Source of the DNA: JBEPTX01 sp041691795
GTDB taxonomy: Bacteria; Patescibacteriota; Saccharimonadia; Saccharimonadales; Saccharimonadaceae
Length of the DNA: 64,000 nt
Direction: 5' to 3'
Assembly (NCBI GenBank): GCA_041691795.1
Contig: JBEPTX010000001.1
Coordinates: 1 to 64,000, forward strand
Shown here: positions 1 through 6,392 of the stretch, piece after piece
Numbering within the stretch: the stretch's first letter is position 1
How the letters are laid out: each line of letters begins with the position of its first letter
Program-made: the position numbers and the translations under genes
Notes under the pieces: generated by a model
Told to the model about the DNA's origin: nothing
Database searches by the model: none
Seen by the model: the letters and a program-made list of their open reading frames with translations, nothing else

Positions 1-140
1 GGAGTGAAGCCGCCACAAACGTTTTGCTTCTTTTGCGGTCCAAAAGAAGGCTTTTGGTTCTTTTAGCGAAAAGAACAAGGAGATAGTTTAGTTAATGAAT
101 AAATGACTGGATTCCCTGGTCAAGTCTGGGATGACAAGGA
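1..140. repeat. Composite dispersed repeat, copy 1
   Basis: This stretch has two modules. Module A (about 1-80) begins GGAGTGAAGCCGCCACAAA and contains nested inverted pairs around TTTTGCTTCTTTT and GGTTCTTTT/AAAAGAAC. Module B (109-138) has the form GGATTCCCTGG...ATGACAAGG. The same two modules in the same order and spacing lie at 16928-17066, and module B alone lies at 54402-54430. No ORF is supported before yajQ ends at 150. It could be a small non-autonomous mobile or REP-like element. The left end may lie outside the window. Confidence 0.7.
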
Positions 141-149
141 AGCTATGAA

Positions 150-644
150 CTATCTGTAGTTCGTAAAACTCGTCACAAAATCAAAATCAGCTGCGCGAAC
201 GGCGCTCATAACGGATTGGAGTTCATCTTTACTGTTACTAATGACACGTACGGCATCACCCTGAATCTGGGGTTTCGCCTTGGGGAATTGCTCACGGATG
301 AGTGAGGTGACTTGTTTGGCTTTGTCCTGGGACAAGCCTTCGACGAAAGGGACTTCCTTGGTCGCCTTGAGGTTGCTTTCGACGACACCCTTGGAAAGAT
401 CAAGTACTTTGCTGCTGACCTCGCGAGTTGCGAGTTTTTTGCGGACGATATCAAGCACGGAATCAATTTGCCACTCGCCTGCCCCGGTGATTTTGAATCC
501 GGCTTTGTCTGCCAACCATTCAATCGCGGCCGGTGTGCCCTTGAAATCATAGCGAGTGCCGATTTCGCGCTCGGTTTGGCCAAAGACGTTGTTCATCTCT
601 GCCTTGTCATATTCGGAAACGATATCAAAACTGAAGTTTGCCAT
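150..644 (-). CDS. yajQ: YajQ family nucleotide-binding protein
   Basis: The 164-residue product matches the YajQ/UPF0234 family along its whole length: N-terminal FSFDIVSE, then GTRYDFKG, and the C-terminal DFDFVTSFTNYR. Family members have a two-lobed ferredoxin-like fold. They bind nucleotides, and cyclic di-GMP in some species, and are cytoplasmic. Role here is unknown beyond that. A -10-like TACAAT sits six bases before the ATG and there is no Shine-Dalgarno, so the mRNA is probably leaderless. It is divergent from the aldo/keto reductase at 678. Confidence 0.93.
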   Translation of the reverse strand: MANFSFDIVSEYDKAEMNNVFGQTEREIGTRYDFKGTPAAIEWLADKAGFKITGAGEWQIDSVLDIVRKKLATREVSSKVLDLSKGVVESNLKATKEVPFVEGLSQDKAKQVTSLIREQFPKAKPQIQGDAVRVISNSKDELQSVMSAVRAADFDFVTSFTNYR

Positions 645-666
645 GTATTTATTGTACCACTATACT
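638..666 (+). promoter_or_regulatory. Predicted sigma-70 promoter of the aldo/keto reductase
   Basis: TTGCCA at 638-643, a 17-base spacer and TATACT at 661-666. It overlaps the start of yajQ, which is transcribed the other way. Confidence 0.6.
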
Positions 667-677
667 GGTAGGTAGGC

Positions 678-1574
678 ATGAGCAGTTCAGTCCCCATCAT
701 CACCCTAAATAACGACGTCAAAATACCCCAGCTTGGCCTGGGTGTTTGGCAACTCAAAAATGGCCAAGAGACAGAAATAGCAGTTGACGCTGCGATCAAG
801 GCCGGGTACCGCATGATTGATACGGCTGCACTATACGCCAACGAACCAAGTGTCGGCAAGGCAATCCGTGGGGCCAGCGTGCCACGCGAGGAATTATTTG
901 TCACGACGAAACTTTGGAACTCTGACCAAGGTTACAAAAATGCCATGATAGGATTTGATAAAAGCCTGAAACGACTCGGCTTGGACTACATCGACATGTA
1001 TTTGATCCACTGGCCAATGCCGAAATTGGATCAATACATTGCGACGTGGCGAGCGATGGAAGAAATCTATTCGAGTGGACGAGTAAAAGCGATTGGCGTC
1101 TGCAATTTCCCTATCGCACATCTGGAAAATCTGATGAATAATACCACGATCATCCCGGCAGTGAATCAGGTAGAGCTGCATCCACGGCTACAACAACCCG
1201 AACTACGTCAGTTTTGCAGTGACCGCGGTATTTACTGTCAGTCGTGGAGTCCGATTGGTGGAACCGGTGGTGATCTACTGAACGACTCAACATTATCCAA
1301 ACTTGCCCATAAACATCAAAAATCGCCAGCACAGATTGTATTGCGCTGGCATATTCAGATTGGTCAGATTGTCATCCCCAAATCGACTCATCCAGAGCGA
1401 ATTGTCGAAAACATTAATATCTTTGATTTTGAGCTGGATGACACCGACATGGCGGCGATCACGGCGATGAATACAAATACTCGTCGCGGGCCAGATCCAG
1501 AAACAATGAACAGGGAATTTTCGACCGATTTGATTCAATTGGCCAGTAAAATTGGAATTCCGCCATTTCGGTAA
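678..1574 (+). CDS. Aldo/keto reductase
   Basis: A 298-residue NAD(P)H-dependent aldo/keto reductase, probably reducing small aldehydes or ketones (2,5-diketo-gluconate reductase-like group). Visible features are the N-terminal PQLGLGVWQ, the catalytic Asp/Tyr segment in AGYRMIDTAALYANE (Asp near 50, Tyr near 55), the Lys of TTKLWN, the His in IHWPMP, and the NADP-binding KSTHPERIVEN near the C-terminus. Length is slightly above the usual 275-285. It is a single-gene unit with its own promoter. The substrate cannot be told from sequence. Confidence 0.92.
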   Translation: MSSSVPIITLNNDVKIPQLGLGVWQLKNGQETEIAVDAAIKAGYRMIDTAALYANEPSVGKAIRGASVPREELFVTTKLWNSDQGYKNAMIGFDKSLKRLGLDYIDMYLIHWPMPKLDQYIATWRAMEEIYSSGRVKAIGVCNFPIAHLENLMNNTTIIPAVNQVELHPRLQQPELRQFCSDRGIYCQSWSPIGGTGGDLLNDSTLSKLAHKHQKSPAQIVLRWHIQIGQIVIPKSTHPERIVENINIFDFELDDTDMAAITAMNTNTRRGPDPETMNREFSTDLIQLASKIGIPPFR

Positions 1575-1628
1575 ATAATTTCGGTATCGAATTCCAATCC
1601 ATCCGATCACATTGAGGAAATACCTAGG

Positions 1629-1668
1629 GCGGTGGACGCCGAGCGAATGCTCGATCGACGTCCACCGC
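1629..1668 (-). terminator. Stem-loop after the 1704-2156 gene
   Basis: An 18-base arm GCGGTGGACGCCGAGCGA pairs with 1651-1668 across a 4-base loop, with two imperfect positions. One of these becomes a G-U pair only in RNA of the minus strand, which fits the upstream minus-strand gene. There is no T-run, so classical intrinsic termination is not certain. Confidence 0.55.
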
Positions 1669-1703
1669 ATGGCGGTTAGCTACTGATCAGAGTGTCACGG
1701 TTG

Positions 1704-2156
1704 CTAGTATGCAATCGCAAACGTTCTGCTAGAGGACCGGCCAGACAGCCCATAGGCTGCAGCCGACCGCCGCGGGCGAGGAATGGGACCTTCGACCTTG
1801 CGGCCGTCGAGATCCACATCCCTACAGGGAGTATACCCAGTTTGCTGAACGGCCAGTCGAACGAGCGTCGTCAGCGACGATTCGTTGACCCAATCGCAGT
1901 GGTTGAATGCCACGATGGCAACAGCCGCACTACTGATGATCACACCATTGTCGCCACACCAATGTTCGCTCAGCATCCTGAGCAGCTTCCTGACAAGCCT
2001 TTCGTGCTTGCCAGTCGGCTTCATCTCAGCGCCAGGATTGTTGAAGCTTGTGTTGATCCACTCAGCAGGAAAGACGGGTTCGGAGAAATGAATCTCGAAC
2101 CACCCTTCTACGCCGGATCGCACATTAAACTTCAGCAAAGCTCTTCCCTCTGCCAT
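1704..2156 (-). CDS. Unrecognised protein, 150 residues
   Basis: No family recognised. I start it at the ATG at 2156 (MAEGRALLKF) because GAGAGG lies about ten bases before it and a promoter with TTGACA and TACTAT, 17 bases apart, lies further upstream. The longer open frame to 2234 would start inside the leader. The overlapping plus-strand frame (1692-2243) has no ribosome binding site. The product has a hydrophobic patch near its middle (IISSAAVAIVAF) and a basic, Ser/Arg-rich C-terminus. It is one of five small single-gene units in the window that end in strong stem-loops. Confidence 0.6.
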   Translation of the reverse strand: MAEGRALLKFNVRSGVEGWFEIHFSEPVFPAEWINTSFNNPGAEMKPTGKHERLVRKLLRMLSEHWCGDNGVIISSAAVAIVAFNHCDWVNESSLTTLVRLAVQQTGYTPCRDVDLDGRKVEGPIPRPRRSAAAYGLSGRSSSRTFAIAY

Positions 2157-2239
2157 TTTGGTTTTACACCTCTCACTTGTGTGATGGATGGATTGGAGTG
2201 TCGCTTTGATTCTTCGTTGAATCTCTGCAGGCAAAAACT

Positions 2240-2268
2240 ATAGTAATCCTTTCGTGCAGCAATGTCAA
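2240..2268 (-). promoter_or_regulatory. Predicted promoter of the 1704-2156 gene
   Basis: On the minus strand, TTGACA (2263-2268), a 17-base spacer and TACTAT (2240-2245). It gives a leader of roughly 75 bases. Confidence 0.55.
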
Positions 2269-2303
2269 TGATATTTCACCCCCGTTATTTAATAATCTTT
2301 TCA

Positions 2304-2332
2304 TTGACCTTATAAAAAATAGGTGTTATAAT
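2304..2332 (+). promoter_or_regulatory. Strong sigma-70 promoter of the 2369-2689 gene
   Basis: TTGACC at 2304-2309, a 17-base spacer and TATAAT at 2327-2332. It is the best match to consensus in this part of the window. Confidence 0.75.
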
Positions 2333-2368
2333 ACATTTGTCTGCATAACACGACCGAGAGGAAGTTGA

Positions 2369-2689
2369 ATGTCCGTTCTCTTAGCGCCAGCAATCGATAA
2401 GATTCAGCGCAAGAAAGAACAGCGTGGGAGAATGAATACCTACGTGGAAAAAGCACCTCAGATCGAAGGCAAGATCGTCGACGTCATCCGCAAGGAAGTC
2501 ACAAAAGTCATCGACGAAAGGCAATACCTGCTTACTAGCGACCAGATCGCTGACATTCGGTACGCTGCTTGCGCACCACTCTCTGATCGACCGCTCGGCG
2601 AACTGATCGCAAGACTTCGCCTACGGGCGCTGTGCATCGTGATGGTGATTCTGGACATCGACGTTGTGGAAGACGTTATTCCGGAATAA
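2369..2689 (+). CDS. Unrecognised small protein, 106 residues
   Basis: No family recognised. The product looks mostly helical: a basic N-terminal part, then alternating acidic and basic residues (KIVDVIRKEVTKVIDERQ) and a hydrophobic C-terminal helix (LRALCIVMVILDIDVV). The start is supported by a GAGAGG site eight bases before the ATG and by the strong promoter at 2304-2332. It is a single-gene unit that ends in the long stem-loop at 2703-2748 and faces rpsG. Confidence 0.65.
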   Translation: MSVLLAPAIDKIQRKKEQRGRMNTYVEKAPQIEGKIVDVIRKEVTKVIDERQYLLTSDQIADIRYAACAPLSDRPLGELIARLRLRALCIVMVILDIDVVEDVIPE

Positions 2690-2702
2690 CACCAGCAGTC
2701 AC

Positions 2703-2748
2703 GCCACCTTGGGCACTTTTGTTTCATTATGAAAGTGCCCAAGGTGGC
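2703..2748 (+). terminator. 17-bp perfect stem-loop after the 2369-2689 gene
   Basis: GCCACCTTGGGCACTTT (2703-2719) pairs perfectly with 2732-2748 over a 12-base loop. It lies 14 bases after the stop codon, followed by a weak T-rich stretch. Confidence 0.7.
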
Positions 2749-2767
2749 ACTTTCATTGGTACATACA

Positions 2768-2795
2768 AAAACCCACTCTGTAACAAGTGGGTTTT
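2768..2795 (-). terminator. Intrinsic terminator of rpsL-rpsG
   Basis: AAAACCCACT pairs with AGTGGGTTTT over an 8-base loop. On the minus strand the stem is followed by a run of T. It lies just beyond the rpsG stop. Confidence 0.85.
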
Positions 2796-2814
2796 ATGTC
2801 ATGCAAATACGCGA

Positions 2815-3294
2815 TTACGTACGGGCAAAGTGAGCAAATGCTCGGTTGGCTTCGGCCATTTTGTGGGTGTCTTCTTTTTTCTTGAAGGCAGCACCAGCTT
2901 CGTTGTGAGCATCGACGATTTCCATCGCCAAACGCTGCGCATATGGCATACCACTGCGACCACGTGCAGACTGAACCAGCCAAGTGTAAGCGTAGTGCAG
3001 TTGACGGTGACCTTGGATTGGGAACGGAATCTGGTAGTTAGCACCACCGACACGACGAGATTTGACTTCGAAGTTTGGTGAAAGATTGCGAACTGCGCGT
3101 TCGAATACAGCTAGTGGATCTTCGCTATCCAATTTCTTGGCAGCTTTTTCCAGCGCTTCGTAGACGGCACGTTCGGCAACGCCTTTTTTGCCATCGAGCA
3201 TTGATTTGTTGATCAGACGTTGTACCAAAACAGATTGGTATTTGCGGTCTGGTTTTAGATCACGCTGCAGTTTCTTGGTTACTTTACGAGGCAT
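2815..3294 (-). CDS. rpsG: Small subunit ribosomal protein uS7
   Basis: The 159-residue product is full-length uS7, which nucleates the 30S head by binding the 3' domain of 16S rRNA. MPRKVTKKLQRDLKPD, the helix LINKSMLDGKKGVAERAVYEAL and the C-terminal HKMAEANRAFAHF are diagnostic. Its ATG overlaps the rpsL stop by one base (TAATG), so translation is coupled. The usual followers fusA and tuf are absent; the two-gene unit ends in a terminator. Confidence 0.97.
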   Translation of the reverse strand: MPRKVTKKLQRDLKPDRKYQSVLVQRLINKSMLDGKKGVAERAVYEALEKAAKKLDSEDPLAVFERAVRNLSPNFEVKSRRVGGANYQIPFPIQGHRQLHYAYTWLVQSARGRSGMPYAQRLAMEIVDAHNEAGAAFKKKEDTHKMAEANRAFAHFART

Positions 3295-3710
3295 TACTTT
3301 TTATCCTCCTTTTTGGCACCGTATTTAGAACGGCCCTGTTGGCGTTTTGCAACACCCTGAAGGTCAAGTGCACCACGAACGATATGGTAACGAACACCTG
3401 GAAGATCTGGAACACGACCACCACGGACAAGCACAACGGCGTGTTCCTGGAGGTTATGACCTTCACCACCGATGTAAGCCCAAACTTCTTGCTGGTTCGT
3501 CAAACGAACACGTGCAACTTTACGAAGTGCAGAGTTAGGCTTTTTAGGTGTTTTAGTCGTTACTTTGATACAAACGCCACGTTTGAGTGGACCGTTTTGC
3601 TCGTAGTAACGGGTTTTCAGCGCGTTGTGGATACGACCAAGCGCAGGAGACTTCGATTTTTTGATCGCCGTCTTGCGTGGTTTGCGCACTAGTTGGTTGA
3701 TTGTAGGCAT
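3294..3710 (-). CDS. rpsL: Small subunit ribosomal protein uS12
   Basis: The 138-residue product is uS12, which sits at the decoding centre. Seen are MPTINQLVRKPR, the loop TPKKPNSALRKVARVRL with the lysine equivalent to the streptomycin-relevant Lys, and GGRVPDLPGVRYHIVRG with the aspartate that is methylthiolated in some bacteria. The promoter at 3912-3940 implies a 5' leader of roughly 195 bases with short tandem repeats. A GGAG lies 12 bases before the ATG. rpsG follows directly. Confidence 0.97.
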   Translation of the reverse strand: MPTINQLVRKPRKTAIKKSKSPALGRIHNALKTRYYEQNGPLKRGVCIKVTTKTPKKPNSALRKVARVRLTNQQEVWAYIGGEGHNLQEHAVVLVRGGRVPDLPGVRYHIVRGALDLQGVAKRQQGRSKYGAKKEDKK

Positions 3711-3731
3711 GTTTTAATAAAACTCCGTTTT

Positions 3732-3795
3732 ATTGGCTATTGGAATTTGGCTATTGGCTATTGGAGCCGCCTGCCATATTCCATATTCCATATTC
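3732..3795. repeat. Short tandem repeats in the rpsL leader
   Basis: 3732-3765 holds three near copies of TTGGCTATTGGA or its core CTATTGG. 3774-3795 holds three copies of CCATATT. Some of the first block is complementary to the second (GGAAT/ATTCC, CTATT/AATAG), so the transcript could fold. The stretch 3711-4044 holds no gene; the rest of it has the rpsL promoter and a stem-loop. Confidence 0.6.
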
Positions 3796-3911
3796 TAATA
3801 GCTAAATTTACGATTTGGATTCAGCATCTCCGCCTCGTGTCATTCCCTTTACGCCATCTGATGTGTACACATTCTCGCATCAAATAGTAAAAGAGAGGAA
3901 ACTCATCTGTT

Positions 3912-3940
3912 AGTATAGCAAAACAGCTGCCATTTGACAA
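3912..3940 (-). promoter_or_regulatory. Predicted promoter of rpsL-rpsG
   Basis: On the minus strand, TTGTCA (3935-3940), a 17-base spacer and TATACT (3912-3917). The distance to the rpsL ATG is about 200 bases, unusually long for this window. Confidence 0.65.
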
Positions 3941-3964
3941 CTGCGTTATAAATTATCGAAGTTG

Positions 3965-4026
3965 ACCCGCCAAAAGGATCCAAGCGTGCGAACCTAATGT
4001 TCGTGGCGAATCAACTTTCGGCGGGT
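3965..4026 (-). terminator. Long stem-loop after the 4045-4407 gene
   Basis: ACCCGCCAAAAG pairs with CTTTCGGCGGGT. The single mismatch is a G-U pair in minus-strand RNA, which fits the upstream gene. A second stem closes inside it. The right arm CTTTCGGCGGGT recurs in the stem at 5769-5823. Confidence 0.55.
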
Positions 4027-4044
4027 ACGAATGTACCCTGTGTT

Positions 4045-4407
4045 CTATCGAGCTAGCTGGTCGAGCTCCTTGCAAACCATTCGGGCTTGCCGACCCACCA
4101 AGATTGCATGTCGATAGTTGTCGACCAGACTATTCATTTGCGCCTCAGTCGGCCATTCTGAACGATTGTCCAGAATTTGTCGGCATCTGAGGAGCAGTCC
4201 CCGTGCGTGCTGACGATCTTTGTTCGTTTTGAATGGCGCTCCGATCACTTTTGCGACAGACCTCTTGAAACCGTCATCCTTACCAAGATTTGGTTGATCT
4301 TTCGCCTTTCTCAAAATAACGAGAATGGCGTCGTATCTTTCTTGCTCGGTAAAACCTTTCGTGTGATCGACAAGTGTCGGGTTTTGAAGATCCAATGCGG
4401 AGGACAA
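4045..4407 (-). CDS. Unrecognised protein, 120 residues
   Basis: No family recognised. The sequence is helical and basic in its middle (DDGFKRSVAKVIGAPFK, RQHARGLLLRCRQIL), without membrane segments. The start is a TTG, chosen because AAGGAG lies at the right distance before it and no ATG is available upstream. It is a single-gene unit between rpsL and the cyclopropane synthase, closed by a long stem-loop. A weak promoter (TTGTAA, 18 bases, TAATAT) lies upstream. It belongs to the same kind of unit as 1704, 2369, 5862 and 16267, but the proteins are not visibly related. Confidence 0.6.
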   Translation of the reverse strand: MSSALDLQNPTLVDHTKGFTEQERYDAILVILRKAKDQPNLGKDDGFKRSVAKVIGAPFKTNKDRQHARGLLLRCRQILDNRSEWPTEAQMNSLVDNYRHAILVGRQARMVCKELDQLAR

Positions 4408-4533
4408 AACTTCTCCTTCGTAGACAACAGGTACTCTTCTATATTAGCCTCGTACGATAGGCCATTACAAGGTAATTTATGAAAAATATGTTAAGTTTTT
4501 TACAATCCTCCAGTGGAAAAGTCGGGTCGGTGA

Positions 4534-5736
4534 TTATTTATACATATATTCGCGGGTGAGCGGCAGCTCGTTGGTCCAGCCTTTGACCAAGATAAACTGT
4601 GACAGATCAACACCGCCAGCGCGGAAGTTGGCGGCACATGATTTGAGGTACATTTCCCAGGTGAGATAAAAGAAATCGCCGTGTTGGTTACGAATCGCCT
4701 TTTCGTGGCTGACATAGCGGCGGTGCCATTCGTCCAATGTCATGGCGTAATGAATGCGAAGGCTTTCATAATCAACAGGGGTCAGATCGTACTTTGGCAG
4801 CAAATTGCTGATCTCGCGAATGGCTGGAATGTAGCCACCAGGAAAGATATATTTATCGATCCAAGCATCTCCACCCCCGATTGGATCGCGTGTACTGATA
4901 GTATGAAGGACGCTGACGCCACCGTCATGGAGTAGATCAGAAACAACCTCGAAGTATTTTGGAGCGCCTTGTTTGCCAACGTGTTCGAACATGCCAACAC
5001 TGACGACGCGGTCAAATTTGAGATTGCGAGCCGGGAGGTCTTGATAGTTAGCGAGTTCAAACTTGATCAGATGATCAACTTTGGCCTTTTTGGCTGCTGC
5101 GGTGCTGTGCGCCAGCTGCTCGGTGCTGAGTGTAATACCGAGGCCAGTCACACCGTATTTCTGTGCTGCAGTAATCAGTAGTGTCCCCCAGCCGGATCCA
5201 ATATCAAGTAGTGACATGCCCTTTTTTAGATTGAGTTTGCGCAAAATATGAGCAACTTTTTGGGTTTGAGCTTGTTCGAGCGTATCTGTTGGAGTCTTGA
5301 AATACGCACAACTATACGTCATCGATTTGTCGAGCCATAATTTGTAAAAATCATTGCCAATATCGTAGTGAATGCTGATGTTTTTGCGCTGTTTGCCGGT
5401 ATTTGTGCTGGCTTTACCTAGGTGATAGACCAATGGATTGCGGAACCATTTTTCAAAATGTTTCTTGTTCATATCCATGGTAGCGATTAATTCGTCAAAT
5501 CCACCTTTCTCGAAGGTAATTTCACCTGCAGCATAACCTTCGCCAAGCCCCACTGATGGGTTTCTGGCAAGTGCTCGCAGTGCGCTTGCAGTATGAAATT
5601 TAATATGTAATTTGGCAGCAAGCTTAGGGTCGCCATAGGCAACTGTTGTGTTATCAGGATATGTCAAAGTACCGCCACCAGCTTTGATGTTCTTGAAAAG
5701 GTTGTGAAGTATATTTTTTGAAATAATTGCAGTCAT
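4534..5736 (-). CDS. cfa: Cyclopropane-fatty-acyl-phospholipid synthase
   Basis: A 400-residue SAM-dependent enzyme that adds a methylene bridge to unsaturated acyl chains of membrane phospholipids. Seen are IHYDIGNDFYKLWLD (near 122-136), SCAYF (142-146), the SAM site LLDIGSGWGT (176-185), and VGMFEHVGKQ further on. Length fits the family (about 380-420). A TATAAT lies seven bases before the ATG with no ribosome binding site, so a leaderless mRNA is likely. No other lipid genes are nearby. Confidence 0.93.
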   Translation of the reverse strand: MTAIISKNILHNLFKNIKAGGGTLTYPDNTTVAYGDPKLAAKLHIKFHTASALRALARNPSVGLGEGYAAGEITFEKGGFDELIATMDMNKKHFEKWFRNPLVYHLGKASTNTGKQRKNISIHYDIGNDFYKLWLDKSMTYSCAYFKTPTDTLEQAQTQKVAHILRKLNLKKGMSLLDIGSGWGTLLITAAQKYGVTGLGITLSTEQLAHSTAAAKKAKVDHLIKFELANYQDLPARNLKFDRVVSVGMFEHVGKQGAPKYFEVVSDLLHDGGVSVLHTISTRDPIGGGDAWIDKYIFPGGYIPAIREISNLLPKYDLTPVDYESLRIHYAMTLDEWHRRYVSHEKAIRNQHGDFFYLTWEMYLKSCAANFRAGGVDLSQFILVKGWTNELPLTREYMYK

Positions 5737-5768
5737 AAACTAAATTATATCAGGTTTCGATAGAAGAG

Positions 5769-5823
5769 CCGCCGAAAGGGGCTACTAGCTGAGAATAATC
5801 TCGGCGAGCTCTCCTTTCGGCGG
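5769..5823 (-). terminator. Stem-loop after the 5862-6269 gene
   Basis: CCGCCGAAAGG (5769-5779) pairs perfectly with CCTTTCGGCGG (5813-5823). An inner stem CTGAGA/TCTCGG lies in the loop. It shares CTTTCGGCGGGT with the stem-loop at 3965-4026. Confidence 0.65.
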
Positions 5824-5861
5824 GTTTGACACCCACACTCATATCCTGATGGTCCATGTAG

Positions 5862-6269
5862 TCACATCGCCTCAGGGAGTGATTGACTTGCGGCAAGCTC
5901 CTTGTGCCTGTTGAGCGTTTTGCGGACACGCCAGCAAACGATCTGTAGACTGACATCCAAAGACATTGCTTCTTCTGCTGCGATCTGAAGCTTGATAAGC
6001 TTCAAGAATGCGGCGGCTGAATCGCCTGCATCCACAGCTGCAAAATATGCAGCGATCGGTTCCGTTAGGATCCCTTCGCTGGCGGCTTGCAACGTATGGC
6101 TACCACGCAGCTTTGTCAGAATCGCCCACTGGCTGCGTTCGACGTTTTCCTGAGGTGTCGCGATGGGGTTTGACGATGTCGGCGCCTGGGCGTCAAAATT
6201 GTCAAGACCGCGAGCTGAATCCTCGGGTTCGATCGGATAGATATTGGTTGTGTCGGTACTTGTAGCCAC
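5862..6269 (-). CDS. Unrecognised protein, 135 residues
   Basis: No family recognised. I start it at the GTG at 6269 because AAGGAG lies six bases before it. The frame is open upstream to 6341 but without a binding site. The N-terminal third is polar and probably disordered (Thr/Ser/Asp/Pro-rich). The rest is helical, with an Ala-rich stretch (AAYFAAVDAGDSAAAFLKL) and a basic end. The promoter at 6307-6335 and the stem-loop at 5769-5823 frame it as a single-gene unit between rpoC and cfa. Confidence 0.6.
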   Translation of the reverse strand: MATSTDTTNIYPIEPEDSARGLDNFDAQAPTSSNPIATPQENVERSQWAILTKLRGSHTLQAASEGILTEPIAAYFAAVDAGDSAAAFLKLIKLQIAAEEAMSLDVSLQIVCWRVRKTLNRHKELAASQSLPEAM

Positions 6270-6306
6270 TGTCTTCTCCTTTAATGGTTGGGAGTGGTAC
6301 ATATCT

Positions 6307-6335
6307 AGAATAATATAATTACTGACTTTTGGCAA
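6307..6335 (-). promoter_or_regulatory. Predicted promoter of the 5862-6269 gene
   Basis: On the minus strand, TTGCCA (6330-6335), a 17-base spacer and TATTCT (6307-6312). It starts just after the rpoC terminator. Confidence 0.55.
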
Positions 6336-6343
6336 CCACAAGC

Positions 6344-6373
6344 AAAACCCCTCGCATTACAACGAGGGGTTTT
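6344..6373 (-). terminator. Intrinsic terminator of rpoB-rpoC
   Basis: AAAACCCCTCG pairs perfectly with CGAGGGGTTTT over an 8-base loop. On the minus strand TTTT ends the stem. Confidence 0.88.
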
Positions 6374-6392
6374 GACAGTTGCGGCGTAAAGA

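Noticed and set aside
206..583. Overlapping long frames inside rpoB, rpoC, dnaE, yajQ and other genes
   Set aside because: They lack start signals and recognisable sequence and lie wholly within conserved genes.
1692..2243. Plus-strand frame of 183 codons opposite the 1704-2156 gene
   Set aside because: It has no ribosome binding site and composition is odd for a protein. The minus-strand frame has a binding site, a promoter and a matching 3' stem-loop.
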